Assembly: GCA_041640815.1 (NCBI GenBank)
Contig: JBEPZO010000005.1
Coordinates: forward strand, 1-64,000
Length of the DNA stretch: 64,000 bases
Reading direction: 5' to 3'
Source of the DNA: JANWZL01 sp041640815
GTDB taxonomy: Bacteria; Pseudomonadota; Gammaproteobacteria; Burkholderiales; Thiobacillaceae
Shown in pieces: positions 16,163 through 25,190 of this stretch. The notes below the pieces were generated by a model. The model was given only the letters and a program-made list of their open reading frames with translations, made no database searches and was not told the DNA's origin. Each line of letters begins with the position of its first letter. The stretch's first letter is position 1. The position numbers were made by a program, and so were the translations under genes.

Positions 16163-17302
16163 TCAGGGTTCATCGAGCAGCCGGTACTGGACGGGCAGAT
16201 CGATCACTGCCGCCACTGGCCGGCCGTAGCGGTCGAGCAGCGAGAAATGGGCACAACTGCGGGCCTGGGCGACGGCCGTGGCGTCCAGTTCCGCGTCACC
16301 ACTGCCTTGTTTGATCTCCACGGCCTGGGCGCGGCCGTCGCGTCCAACTTGCAGCCGCAGCACCACGCGCCCTTCGCGGCGCTCACTGCGCAAGCGCGGC
16401 GTGTACTGGAAACAGGCGCGGCCTACAGCCGTGAGGGCCGCGGTCGCGAGCTGACCAGATCGCCCCGGCAGGGCGCCGTCATCGACGGCCGACGCCGCTA
16501 TGGTCTGCAGGCCCCCGCCTTTGCCCTGGCCGCCGTGCTGGCGCTCCACTGCCTCAGCCGGTGCCGGTTCGCCGCCGCGCCGCAGCGCGAGGTCGGCCAC
16601 CACGGCGGCCGCAGCGCCAGCGGCCAATTGCGCCGGCACGGTCTCGGCATGCCTGAGGTCGATCTGCTGCGCTGCGGCATCGGTGTGCGCGCTGACGGCT
16701 GAGCGGGCGACCGCGCCTGCGTTGGGCGCGCTGTTTGTGGCTGCGGCCATGGCCATGGCGCTCGGGTGGGTATCTCTCTCGCGCCGGCTTGTGGATGCGG
16801 CCTCTCCAGGCGAGATGCCGCCGTCGCCACCCTGGCTCTGGGTGAATGTGGTGCCCTGCGCGGCGATGGCTTGCATGAGCGCGCCGGTTGGCACGGCCGC
16901 TCGAGTCGCCGCGCTCGCTAGCTCGCCGCTGCTCGCCTCGCCCGCTTGCGTCGCTATTGGCAGGCCGTCGACGCGTGCCGGGGCAGCGCTCGCGGCAAGG
17001 TGCACGGCGGAGGCAAACGCCGCCGCGGCGCTGCCGCTGGCATCGCCGCCGTCATTTGGCACAGCGCCCCCGCCCCGCATGAGGGGTGGGTGAGCGGTCG
17101 GCGCGCGTTTCGCCTGCGCATCGAGGGCGCGCTGCGGCACAGACCGGTCATCCAGGTGGGGCGGGGTGCGCAGCCTGACCTGCATCGCCTGCCCTGGCGC
17201 CGGCACGCTCGGTGGCGACAGGCCCACGGCCTGCAACACGGCCAGATGGAGCGCAAGGCTCAAGCCAAACGCGATGGCAAGCGGCGGTGGGCGCGAAGGC
17301 AT
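16163..17302 (-). CDS. TonB-like energy-transducing protein
   Basis: A 379-residue protein from the ATG at 17302, which directly precedes the single membrane anchor (FGLSLALHLAVLQAVGL). A long Ala/Gly/Ser-rich periplasmic spacer covers about residues 40-275. The C-terminal 90 residues fit a TonB C-terminal domain (GRVVLRLQVGRDGRAQAVEI and ELDATAVAQARSC). The spacer lacks the usual Pro-Lys/Pro-Glu repeats. It is divergent from the copper-type receptor at 17470 and probably energises it. No exbB or exbD is in the window. Confidence 0.75.
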   Translation of the reverse strand: MPSRPPPLAIAFGLSLALHLAVLQAVGLSPPSVPAPGQAMQVRLRTPPHLDDRSVPQRALDAQAKRAPTAHPPLMRGGGAVPNDGGDASGSAAAAFASAVHLAASAAPARVDGLPIATQAGEASSGELASAATRAAVPTGALMQAIAAQGTTFTQSQGGDGGISPGEAASTSRRERDTHPSAMAMAAATNSAPNAGAVARSAVSAHTDAAAQQIDLRHAETVPAQLAAGAAAAVVADLALRRGGEPAPAEAVERQHGGQGKGGGLQTIAASAVDDGALPGRSGQLATAALTAVGRACFQYTPRLRSERREGRVVLRLQVGRDGRAQAVEIKQGSGDAELDATAVAQARSCAHFSLLDRYGRPVAAVIDLPVQYRLLDEP

Positions 17303-17390
17303 GGCCAGTAGCAGCGACAGGCGCGCGGGCTTGAAGGCTGGGTCGGAAGAAGGTACTGGCGCAGTATAAGCGCTTGCTCGAGGCCAAGGG

Positions 17391-17407
17391 TGCGACACTC
17401 TGTCGCA
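17391..17407. promoter_or_regulatory. Inverted repeat between the tonB-like gene and oprC
   Basis: TGCGACA-CTC-TGTCGCA is a perfect 7-bp inverted repeat, 62 bases before the receptor ATG and 88 bases from the tonB-like start. Its position in a short divergent intergenic region suggests a regulator site. I do not recognise the regulator. Confidence 0.55.
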
Positions 17408-17469
17408 TTGCTGGAGGCCGGGGGGCGTGAATAGGATGTCCGCGTCTTTTTACCTACTGGAAACGCGCC

Positions 17470-19830
17470 ATGCACTACCGTCCCTTGAGCCTCGCCATCG
17501 CCCTGATGTTTGGTGCTCATGCTCACGCCGCCACGGCTACTCTGGAGGAAGTGGTCGTCACCGCGCCGCGCGTGCAGCCTTTGCCCCTTGGCGGCGAACG
17601 CCTGACCACCGAGTCTTTTTCCCACTTGCGAGCAGCGAGCAGCGATGCCGCCAGCCTCCTCATCGAACTACCGGGTGTCGGCCTACAGGCCGCCGGCGGC
17701 GTCTCCAGCCTGCCGATCATGCACGGGCTTGCCGATGACCGGCTGCGCATCAAGCTCGATGGCATGGACATCATCGCTGCCTGCCCGAACCATATGAACC
17801 CCGCGCTCTCCTACATCGACCCGACGCAGGTGGAGGCCATCGACGTCTATGCCGGCTTGAGCCCGGTGAGCGTAGGCGGCGATAGCATCGGCGGCAGCGT
17901 CCTCGTGCGCTCGGCCGCGCCGCAGTTTGCCCCGTCAGGACAGGATGGCCGCCTCAGCGGCAGCCTGGGCGGCTTCTACCGCAGCAATGGCGACGGCCGT
18001 GGCCTGGATGTGGCGATGAACTATGCCACCCCCTCCATGCGCCTCAGTTATTCCGGGGGGCTGGCGAAGGCCGACAACTACACGGCCGGCGGCGATTTCA
18101 AGCAACGCCTCTATAGCGGGGCGGGGACGGGCGGCGCCGATCCCACCGTCACCGGCCGCAGCGGGCATACCCTGCCGCGCGATGAGGTCGGCTCCACGGC
18201 CTATGAGGCGCGTAACCACCTGCTAAGCGTAGCCCTGAAGGGCGAGGGCCACCTCATCGAGGCGAAGCTCGGCCTGCAGGACATCCCCTACCAGCTCTGG
18301 CCCAACCAGCGCATGGACATGCTGGACAACCAGGACAAGCGCATCAATCTGCGCTATCAGGGCGATTATGCCTGGGGCCGGCTGGAGGGGCGCGTCTATT
18401 ACCAGGAAGTCGACCACTACATGGATTTCGGCGCCGACAAGCGCTTCTACTATGGGGGCGCCTCTGGCGGTGCCGCGGGTATTGGCGGCTCAGGCAATGG
18501 CGCCCCCTGCTCACCAATGAGCGGCGGTATGACTGGCTGCGCCTGGGGGATGCCGATGTATACCGCCAGCGACACCTTGGGCCTTGGGGTGCAGGGTGAG
18601 CTCGCGTTGACGCAGGGCGCGCTGCTGCGCCTGGGCGCCGAATATCAGCGCTACCGGCTCGATGACTGGTGGGAGCCTTCCGGCGCCGGGATGTGGCCGT
18701 ATACCTTCTGGAACATCCGCAACGGTGAGCGCACCCGCGCGGCGATCTACGGCGAATGGGAGGGCAGGCCGGCGGCGGCATGGCAGACCCTTGCGGGCCT
18801 GCGCTATGAACGGGTGGCCACCGATGCCGATACGGTGCACGGCTACAACCTCAACATTTTCCCCACCTCGACCGCCGGACTGCCTGAGGCGGCCAACCAG
18901 ACGCGCGATGCGGTGCTGTTCAATACCGCCGATCGCCGCCGCACCGATCACAACTGGGATCTGACCCTGCTGGCAAAATATGCGCTCAGTCCAACGCAGG
19001 ACATCGCCTTCGGCTACGCGCACAAGACGCGCTCGCCCAACCTGTACGAGCGCTATGCCTGGTCGACCTGGCAGATGGCGGCGCTGATGGTGAACTGGTT
19101 CGGCGACGGCAATGGCTATATCGGTAACCTCGCGCTCAAGCCGGAGCAGGCCGACACCGTCTCCGCCACCTTTTCCTGGCACGTCAAGGATAGAGGCCTG
19201 GCGTTCAAGGCCACGCCCTATTACACCTGGGTGAAGGACTATATCGACGCCGTGCGCTGGGATGCGGCAAGCAATGCGCCTGCAACGGCCACCCTGCCGG
19301 CAAACCAGTTTGCCGTGCTCAAGTTCGTGAATCAATCGGCGCGCATCTACGGCCTTGACCTCTCCGGCGAGCTACCGCTCGGTAAGACGACCTTCGGCGA
19401 CCTCGGCCTCAAGGGGCAGCTGAGCTATACTCGCGGCGAGAACCGCGACACCGGCGACGGGCTCTACAATATCGTGCCGCTCAACGCCAAGCTCACGCTC
19501 ACGCACACGCGCGGCCGCTGGGCCAATGCCTTGGAGGCGGTGATGGTCGCGGGCAAGGAAGAGGTCTCGCGTGTGCGCAAGGAGCTCGACACCTCCGGTT
19601 ATGGCCTCGTCAACCTGCGCGCCAGCTACCGCTGGCAGAAGGCGCGGCTTGACTTCGGGGTCGAGAACCTGTTCGATCGGCTCTATTATCTCCCCAACGG
19701 CGGCGCCTATCTCGGCCAGGGCACGACCATGACGACGACAGGCACGCCAACCGGCTCCGTCCCCGCCTGGGGCACGGCCGTTCCCGGTCCTGGACGCTCA
19801 GTGTACCTGGCGGTCAATTACAGCTTCTGA
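17470..19830 (+). CDS. oprC: TonB-dependent copper receptor, OprC/NosA type
   Basis: A 786-residue outer-membrane receptor. A signal peptide covers about residues 1-20 (ending HAHAA). A TonB-box-like stretch follows (LEEVVVTAPR), then the plug (LPIMHGLADDRLRIKLDGMD) and a beta-barrel ending in aromatic YLAVNYSF. The CxxxM of CPNHM (C105, M109) and the HxM of DHYMDFG (H316, M318) match the copper-binding CxxxM-HxM arrangement described for OprC. A Met/Cys-rich extracellular loop (CSPMSGGMTGC, near 347-357) is also visible. It is likely used for copper uptake, and a TonB-like gene is divergent. Confidence 0.88.
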   Translation: MHYRPLSLAIALMFGAHAHAATATLEEVVVTAPRVQPLPLGGERLTTESFSHLRAASSDAASLLIELPGVGLQAAGGVSSLPIMHGLADDRLRIKLDGMDIIAACPNHMNPALSYIDPTQVEAIDVYAGLSPVSVGGDSIGGSVLVRSAAPQFAPSGQDGRLSGSLGGFYRSNGDGRGLDVAMNYATPSMRLSYSGGLAKADNYTAGGDFKQRLYSGAGTGGADPTVTGRSGHTLPRDEVGSTAYEARNHLLSVALKGEGHLIEAKLGLQDIPYQLWPNQRMDMLDNQDKRINLRYQGDYAWGRLEGRVYYQEVDHYMDFGADKRFYYGGASGGAAGIGGSGNGAPCSPMSGGMTGCAWGMPMYTASDTLGLGVQGELALTQGALLRLGAEYQRYRLDDWWEPSGAGMWPYTFWNIRNGERTRAAIYGEWEGRPAAAWQTLAGLRYERVATDADTVHGYNLNIFPTSTAGLPEAANQTRDAVLFNTADRRRTDHNWDLTLLAKYALSPTQDIAFGYAHKTRSPNLYERYAWSTWQMAALMVNWFGDGNGYIGNLALKPEQADTVSATFSWHVKDRGLAFKATPYYTWVKDYIDAVRWDAASNAPATATLPANQFAVLKFVNQSARIYGLDLSGELPLGKTTFGDLGLKGQLSYTRGENRDTGDGLYNIVPLNAKLTLTHTRGRWANALEAVMVAGKEEVSRVRKELDTSGYGLVNLRASYRWQKARLDFGVENLFDRLYYLPNGGAYLGQGTTMTTTGTPTGSVPAWGTAVPGPGRSVYLAVNYSF

Positions 19831-19893
19831 GCCTAGCCAGCCAATGAAGGCGAAGGCCACAAGCTGGACAAGTGCACGGTAATACTGCACGGA

Positions 19894-22743
19894 CTACGAC
19901 CCGATGCGCAGGGTGGTGAGCCACTCCTCCACCGGCATCGGGCGCTGCCAGTAGTAACCCTGGAAGCGCTCACAGCCACGGCTGGCCAGGAAATCGAGCT
20001 GCTGCGCCGTCTCCACCCCTTCTGCCACCACCTCCAGCCGCAAGTGGCGCGCCATGGAGAGGATGGTCTCGACCAGGGCGACGTCGTTGGCGTCCTGCGG
20101 TACGTCTTGTACGAAAGACTTGTCGATCTTGAGCTCGAACAAGGGCAGTCGCTTGAGATAGGCCAGCGAGGAATAGCCGGTGCCGAAGTCGTCGATGGCG
20201 AAGCGGATGCCCAGGCTCGCCAATTCGCTCATGCGCGCCACCACCTCGTGCGGATGGTCGACGAGCAGGTTCTCCGTGATCTCCAGTATCAAACGGCTGG
20301 GATCGGCGCCGGTCTCGGTGAGGATGTGACGCACCCGCTGCACGAAATCCGGTTCGCGAAACTGGCGCGGACTGACGTTGACGGCGATGCGCAAGGCTTG
20401 ACCCAGGGCATCTAGGCGGTTGATTAGGCGACAACTCTCACGCAACACCCACTCCCCAAGCTGTACGATAAGCCCAGTCTCTTCCGCTAATGGGATGAAG
20501 CAGGCGGGGGAGATGATGCCACGCTGGGGGTGTAGCCAACGCAATAGGACCTCTGCGCCGCGCACTCGGCCGGTGGCGTCGACTTGGGATTGTAAATACA
20601 GGCTCATCTCATGTCCGTCGACTGCTTGCCGTAGGGCCTGTTCGAGCATGTAACGCTGGGTTACCGCCTCTTGCATCGCCGGCTCGAAATACTCCACTCG
20701 ATTGCGGCCACGCTCTTTTGCACGATACATAGCCACGTCGGCTTCGCGTATGAGGTCATCTACCCCTTCATTGTCCTTAGGGAAGACCGTAATTCCGATG
20801 CTAGCGCCCAAACGAAACGTTTCCGTCCCCACTGCTGTCGGTGTCTCGAACGAGGCACGTAGTTTTTCGGCCACTCTCAGAGCCAGTTTGCCAGCATCCT
20901 CCCGCGTACGCGCCAGTTCCGGCAGCAGCACGACGAATTCGTCGCCGCCTGAGCGAGCGACGGTGTCGGTATCGCGCAGGTAATGGCTGAGTCGGTGCGC
21001 GAGTTCCTTAAGCAGCGCATCACCGACTACATGGCCATGCACGTCGTTGATGCGCTTGAAGTGATCAAGATCGATGAACAATACCGCCCCGAACTCCCCG
21101 TTGCGCCGGGCGAGGGACAGCGCTTGCCCCAGGCGATCGAGGAATAAGGCCCGATTGGGCAGACCGGTGAGGTCGTCGTAGTAGGCTAGGCGTGCGATCT
21201 CGGCCTGCGCCCGTTTCAGCTCCGTGATATCAAGGCAGTAGCCCAAATAGCCTTTGAATTCGCCATTGGCAGCGTAGATGGGGTTGCCGTTGTCGATAAT
21301 CCAGTGATAGTCGCCGCTTGCGTGACGCAGGCGATATTCCATGCTAAAAGGCTCGCGCCTCGAGAAGGCGGCACGATAGGTCTCGAGTACCCGTTCGCGA
21401 TCCTCGGGGTGTACCCCTTCGGCCCAGCCATCGCCCAGCTCCTGCTCCAGGCTACGGCCGGTGAAGCGCAGCCAAGGCTCGTTAAACCAGTTGCACTGAC
21501 CGCTTGCGTCCGAGGTCCAGATCAGGGCCAAGCCGCTGTTGGCCAAGGTACGGTAATGGCGCTCGCTCTCGGTCAGGGCCTCGCGCAGTCGATACTGTTC
21601 GCTGACGTCGTGAAACACGAGCACCACACCCTCGATCGGGCCTTCGGGCGATACCCGGATCGGCGCTGCGGTATCGGCGATGTGGTGCAGCGCCCCGTCA
21701 CGCGCGCGCAGCACGGTGTGGTTGACCAGTGAGACGGACACCCCATCGCGCAGTACCGTCATCACCGGGATGACCGCTGCCTCACCGGTGCGCGCGTCGA
21801 TGATGTCGAACACCTCGGTAATATGGCGACCGACGGCCTCATCCCTCGCCCAGCCAGTGAGCTTCTCGGCGACTGGATTCATCAGCGTGATCGTGCCGTG
21901 GGCATCGGTGGCGATCAGGCCATCGCCCAGCGATTGCAGGATGGTGGCCAAGCGCGCCTGACTGGCGGAGAGTTCGCGATGCTCACGCTCCAGGGCTTCG
22001 GCCATGGCGTTGAAGGAGGCGGCAAGCGCTCGGATTTCGCGCCCGCCGCGGTTAGCGGCGCGCGCGTCACGCTTGCCCTGCGCAAGACGATTACTCGTAG
22101 CCGCCAGCTCGGCGAGGGGATGGGTGACGAGGCGATGCAGGGCCCAGACACCGAAGACGAAAAGGGCGAAGGTCGCCGCGATCTCGAGCCAGCGCTGTTT
22201 CAGGCTTTGGTAAAACAGGGCCTGGCGCGCCGGTGCGAGATCGAACACCACCATTGCCAGGCCATGGCGGAGACTGCGCACCTCTGTCGACTGCGCCGGC
22301 AGGGGAAAAGCATGCAAGGCACAGGCCTGTTCGCGCGCGTCGTCATAACGGTAGTGGGGCACCCGCGAGGCGGCTAGAGCCGCCCAGTCCACACCTGCAA
22401 AACCAGGCAACACTACCTCAACCTGACGACCGATCCAATCACGGCGATGTGCGCTGCGGATCTGGCCGCTGTCACTCACCAATAGGACCGCCTTGGTCCT
22501 GGGGTCGGCGTTAATCAGGCTGATTTCCTCGATGCGGTTGTGATCGTCGGCGTAAGACAGATGCTCTGCTTTGATAGCGAGCAGCGTGACATAATTCAAC
22601 AGATCCTGCTGGGCCTTGTTGAGTAGGGCTTGTTGGTTTTGCTGGATAGTAAAATACAAAGAAAGCGCGCCGAAGAACCCAAGCAGGCAGGCAATGGCGA
22701 TAGGCAATACCCATTTCAAGGGCACAGCAGTGAGCGGATTCAT
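19894..22743 (-). CDS. Membrane GGDEF/EAL c-di-GMP signalling protein with two PAS domains
   Basis: A 949-residue sensor: TM1 near 12-32, a periplasmic sensing domain near 35-185, TM2 near 187-207, HAMP near 205-255, PAS domains near 265-385 and 390-510, GGDEF near 515-675 and EAL near 690-945. The cyclase motif SGGDEF is intact. The EAL signature reads EVL (AEVLLRW), but NVSPRQF, EITENLL, DDFGTGYSSL, KIDKSFV and EGVET are present, so phosphodiesterase activity remains possible. Its start overlaps the stop of the upstream lipoprotein gene by 4 bp. Confidence 0.92.
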   Translation of the reverse strand: MNPLTAVPLKWVLPIAIACLLGFFGALSLYFTIQQNQQALLNKAQQDLLNYVTLLAIKAEHLSYADDHNRIEEISLINADPRTKAVLLVSDSGQIRSAHRRDWIGRQVEVVLPGFAGVDWAALAASRVPHYRYDDAREQACALHAFPLPAQSTEVRSLRHGLAMVVFDLAPARQALFYQSLKQRWLEIAATFALFVFGVWALHRLVTHPLAELAATSNRLAQGKRDARAANRGGREIRALAASFNAMAEALEREHRELSASQARLATILQSLGDGLIATDAHGTITLMNPVAEKLTGWARDEAVGRHITEVFDIIDARTGEAAVIPVMTVLRDGVSVSLVNHTVLRARDGALHHIADTAAPIRVSPEGPIEGVVLVFHDVSEQYRLREALTESERHYRTLANSGLALIWTSDASGQCNWFNEPWLRFTGRSLEQELGDGWAEGVHPEDRERVLETYRAAFSRREPFSMEYRLRHASGDYHWIIDNGNPIYAANGEFKGYLGYCLDITELKRAQAEIARLAYYDDLTGLPNRALFLDRLGQALSLARRNGEFGAVLFIDLDHFKRINDVHGHVVGDALLKELAHRLSHYLRDTDTVARSGGDEFVVLLPELARTREDAGKLALRVAEKLRASFETPTAVGTETFRLGASIGITVFPKDNEGVDDLIREADVAMYRAKERGRNRVEYFEPAMQEAVTQRYMLEQALRQAVDGHEMSLYLQSQVDATGRVRGAEVLLRWLHPQRGIISPACFIPLAEETGLIVQLGEWVLRESCRLINRLDALGQALRIAVNVSPRQFREPDFVQRVRHILTETGADPSRLILEITENLLVDHPHEVVARMSELASLGIRFAIDDFGTGYSSLAYLKRLPLFELKIDKSFVQDVPQDANDVALVETILSMARHLRLEVVAEGVETAQQLDFLASRGCERFQGYYWQRPMPVEEWLTTLRIGS

Positions 22744-23759
22744 GACAAGGTAGGTAGATAGCGGTCGGTAATAGCGTCTTGGAGGTTTGGTACTGTGCGC
22801 AGTAGGCGATGGCGCAACATAATATCGGTGACGGTGTAAATGGAATCGAGTAGCTTGGGCCGTGGACCGCTCAACAGAGCGTGATTTGCGCTCAGATCGA
22901 AAAGATGCACCTCTTTTAGCGCCTTGAGCACTGCCGCAGGGGCTAGCCCCATGCGTTGCGCGAGCAGGTTAATTGTCTGCGTCGGCTCCTGCCGCAAGCG
23001 CTCCAGGGCACGGAAGTGGGCGGCGCACAAGTGGCTCAACGCATCGGCTGCTTCCTCCATTACCGCCGCGTGTACCGCTAGCACATCCAGGATCAGTCCC
23101 GGGAAACTGCGGCTATCGAGCAGGCGGCGGGCACCCGCTTCTAACAAGCGCGTGATGTGGGGTTCATAGCTCACCACGGCATCGACTTGGCCAGCGCGGT
23201 AGGCGTCGACGTGGCGATCTACCGGCAGCGACACTTTGATGACCTCATCAACCTCCAGACCGGCATGCGATAGCAGTTTGCTAAACATCAGGGCGCCGAC
23301 GGCACTATCTTCCACTGCTATGCGCTGACCACGCAAGGCTCTTATGTTGCGAATCGTTGGGCGGGCCACGACCGCATCGGCGCCGGCCGATTCATCGAAG
23401 ACCAGGATCACGCTTAGGGGCAGCCCTTCGGCGCGCGCGTACAGGAATTCATCTAGGGTCAAGGCCGCTGCCTCGACGACTTGACCAGCCAACAGCCTGA
23501 GGCTGGCACTGGCAGAAGGCGTCTCGATCAGCCGCACGCGGCGCTCGTCGAGGTAGTCCTGTTTGCTAGCCAGGTATAACAGTTCATAGCCAATCCATAC
23601 CTGCGCCGCGACGCGCAGCGGCGGGCGCGGCGGCGCACAGGCAGAAAGCGACAGCAAGAAAAGCCCAAGAGCCGTATTCAGGAAGTGACGACGGGCACGT
23701 GCAAACCCAGGAACTGGTGCGAGAGGGCAAGCCATAGGGAACGATTTTAAAACCGGCAA
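22740..23759 (-). CDS. ABC-type substrate-binding lipoprotein (SsuA/NMT1-like)
   Basis: A 339-residue protein with a lipobox LSAC (Cys41), then a periplasmic binding fold of the SsuA/THI5/NMT1 superfamily (VWIGYELLYLASKQDYLDE, and later VDAVVSYEPH). The ligand is unknown. No ABC permease or ATPase is adjacent. Instead it overlaps the GGDEF/EAL gene in ATGA, which suggests it presents a small molecule to the periplasmic domain of that sensor. A start at MACPLAP, 24 bases downstream, is also possible. Confidence 0.8.
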   Translation of the reverse strand: MPVLKSFPMACPLAPVPGFARARRHFLNTALGLFLLSLSACAPPRPPLRVAAQVWIGYELLYLASKQDYLDERRVRLIETPSASASLRLLAGQVVEAAALTLDEFLYARAEGLPLSVILVFDESAGADAVVARPTIRNIRALRGQRIAVEDSAVGALMFSKLLSHAGLEVDEVIKVSLPVDRHVDAYRAGQVDAVVSYEPHITRLLEAGARRLLDSRSFPGLILDVLAVHAAVMEEAADALSHLCAAHFRALERLRQEPTQTINLLAQRMGLAPAAVLKALKEVHLFDLSANHALLSGPRPKLLDSIYTVTDIMLRHRLLRTVPNLQDAITDRYLPTLS

Positions 23760-23786
23760 ACCGTAAGCGCTTTCTAAGCAGGGTTT

Positions 23787-25079
23787 TCACGCGTGCGGCA
23801 GCTGGCCACTGCGCTGACCCAGATCGACGATTTTGTTCATCATGAGCAAGCGTTGACTTAGGCTGGCGATGATGCGGCGGGACAGGGGGGCGGAGTAGCG
23901 CATGAGCTCCTCCAGCATCTCAGGCGGCAAGGCCAATACCACCACCTCGGTGACGGCGGTGACGGTGGCGGTGCGTTTTTCGCCGAGCAGATAGGCCATC
24001 TCGCCGAACAGCTCGCCCTCGTCAAGTTCGGTCAAAGGCCGTTGCTCGCCGTTGACCTGTTTGGTCAGCCGCACCCTCCCTGCATAGAGGTAGTAGGCAG
24101 TCATCGAATCGTCGCCCTCACGGATGATCACCTCCCCTGGCGCATAGCTGCGTCCATACTTGGCCAGCAGGCGGTTGGCACGGCCGAAGACCAGACCTTC
24201 CAGCTTGCTTGCGCCTTCGCCGCGACCGCCCAGGAAGAGCTTTTCCAGGGCGGCGACGTCGACCTTAGCCAGCACGTAGAGACACTGCGCCCAGAAGTAG
24301 AAGACGATGGCGGCGAAAAAAGCGGCGATGAGCACGAACACGACGCCGCCCAGGGCGCCATAGACGGCGCGATAGGTCTCGACTTGGAAAAAGACACCGA
24401 ACAGGCTGAACAAGAGCCCTAGGCTTGAGGTGGCGAGCAGCGCCACCACAGCCGCCTGTTGAGGGCGCGGCCGCCGTCTGGGCAGGCGCCAGTAGGCCGC
24501 CAGCACCAAGGCCCAGAGTGTGCCGAACCCGAGCAGGGTGTTGATGAGCGACAGGATAAGCCCACGCTTGCCAGCCAGGAGCTCCGCTTGCATCAGGAAG
24601 TCCAGCGCCCCTTGCGCGGCGATCGCCAGGCCGAGGAGCAGGAAGGCGATGGGGATGATGACGAACGGCAGGGCCCAGGAGGCGACCAGACGCCGCTTGC
24701 CCCCTTCGGGAAAGATCACCTTGAAGGCGGCCTCGAGCGCATGCACCAGCTTGCGCGCCGCGAGCAGCAGGGTGATCAGGCCGACCCCACCGGCGCCGAG
24801 CATGGCCTGTTGCGGGATGAAGCCCATCGCTGAGAGCGCATCGAGCCGGAATTGCTGGTAGAGGGCGGCAAGCAGGATGGTTGCAGGCACGGAGCGCTCG
24901 GCAAGAATGGCCAGCCATTGCAGGGCATAGCTGAGCAGCAACAAAAGCGGCGTGGCGGAGAGCAGGAAATAGAAGGCGGTGGCGGCGGCGTGATTGGTGA
25001 GGCCGTTGCGGCTGAACAGGCGCCAAGTGGTGTAGGCCACCTGCAGGAGCCAATCGAGCCGATCGCGATACCCTACCAT
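23787..25079 (-). CDS. YihY/BrkB family membrane protein with C-terminal cyclic-nucleotide-binding domain
   Basis: A 430-residue protein from the ATG at 25079. Residues 1-280 are a YihY/BrkB integral-membrane domain with about six hydrophobic segments (HAAATAFYFLLSATPLLLL near the start). Residues 300-420 are a Crp-like cyclic-nucleotide-binding domain (YAPGEVIIREGDD, GELFGEMAYLLGEKRTATVTA). The family was once called RNase BN without good support and is of unknown function. The cNMP domain implies control by a nucleotide or a scaffold role. An alternative TTG start lies 36 bases upstream. Confidence 0.82.
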   Translation of the reverse strand: MVGYRDRLDWLLQVAYTTWRLFSRNGLTNHAAATAFYFLLSATPLLLLLSYALQWLAILAERSVPATILLAALYQQFRLDALSAMGFIPQQAMLGAGGVGLITLLLAARKLVHALEAAFKVIFPEGGKRRLVASWALPFVIIPIAFLLLGLAIAAQGALDFLMQAELLAGKRGLILSLINTLLGFGTLWALVLAAYWRLPRRRPRPQQAAVVALLATSSLGLLFSLFGVFFQVETYRAVYGALGGVVFVLIAAFFAAIVFYFWAQCLYVLAKVDVAALEKLFLGGRGEGASKLEGLVFGRANRLLAKYGRSYAPGEVIIREGDDSMTAYYLYAGRVRLTKQVNGEQRPLTELDEGELFGEMAYLLGEKRTATVTAVTEVVVLALPPEMLEELMRYSAPLSRRIIASLSQRLLMMNKIVDLGQRSGQLPHA

Positions 25080-25190
25080 GCGGATAAAGTACTCGCGCCC
25101 AGCCGGCGTGGGCAAGCTCGGCGCGGAAAGCCTGCCATCGCCCTGCGGCGTCTCGGCTACAATCGCAACATTTTCCGGAGACCGACCGAC

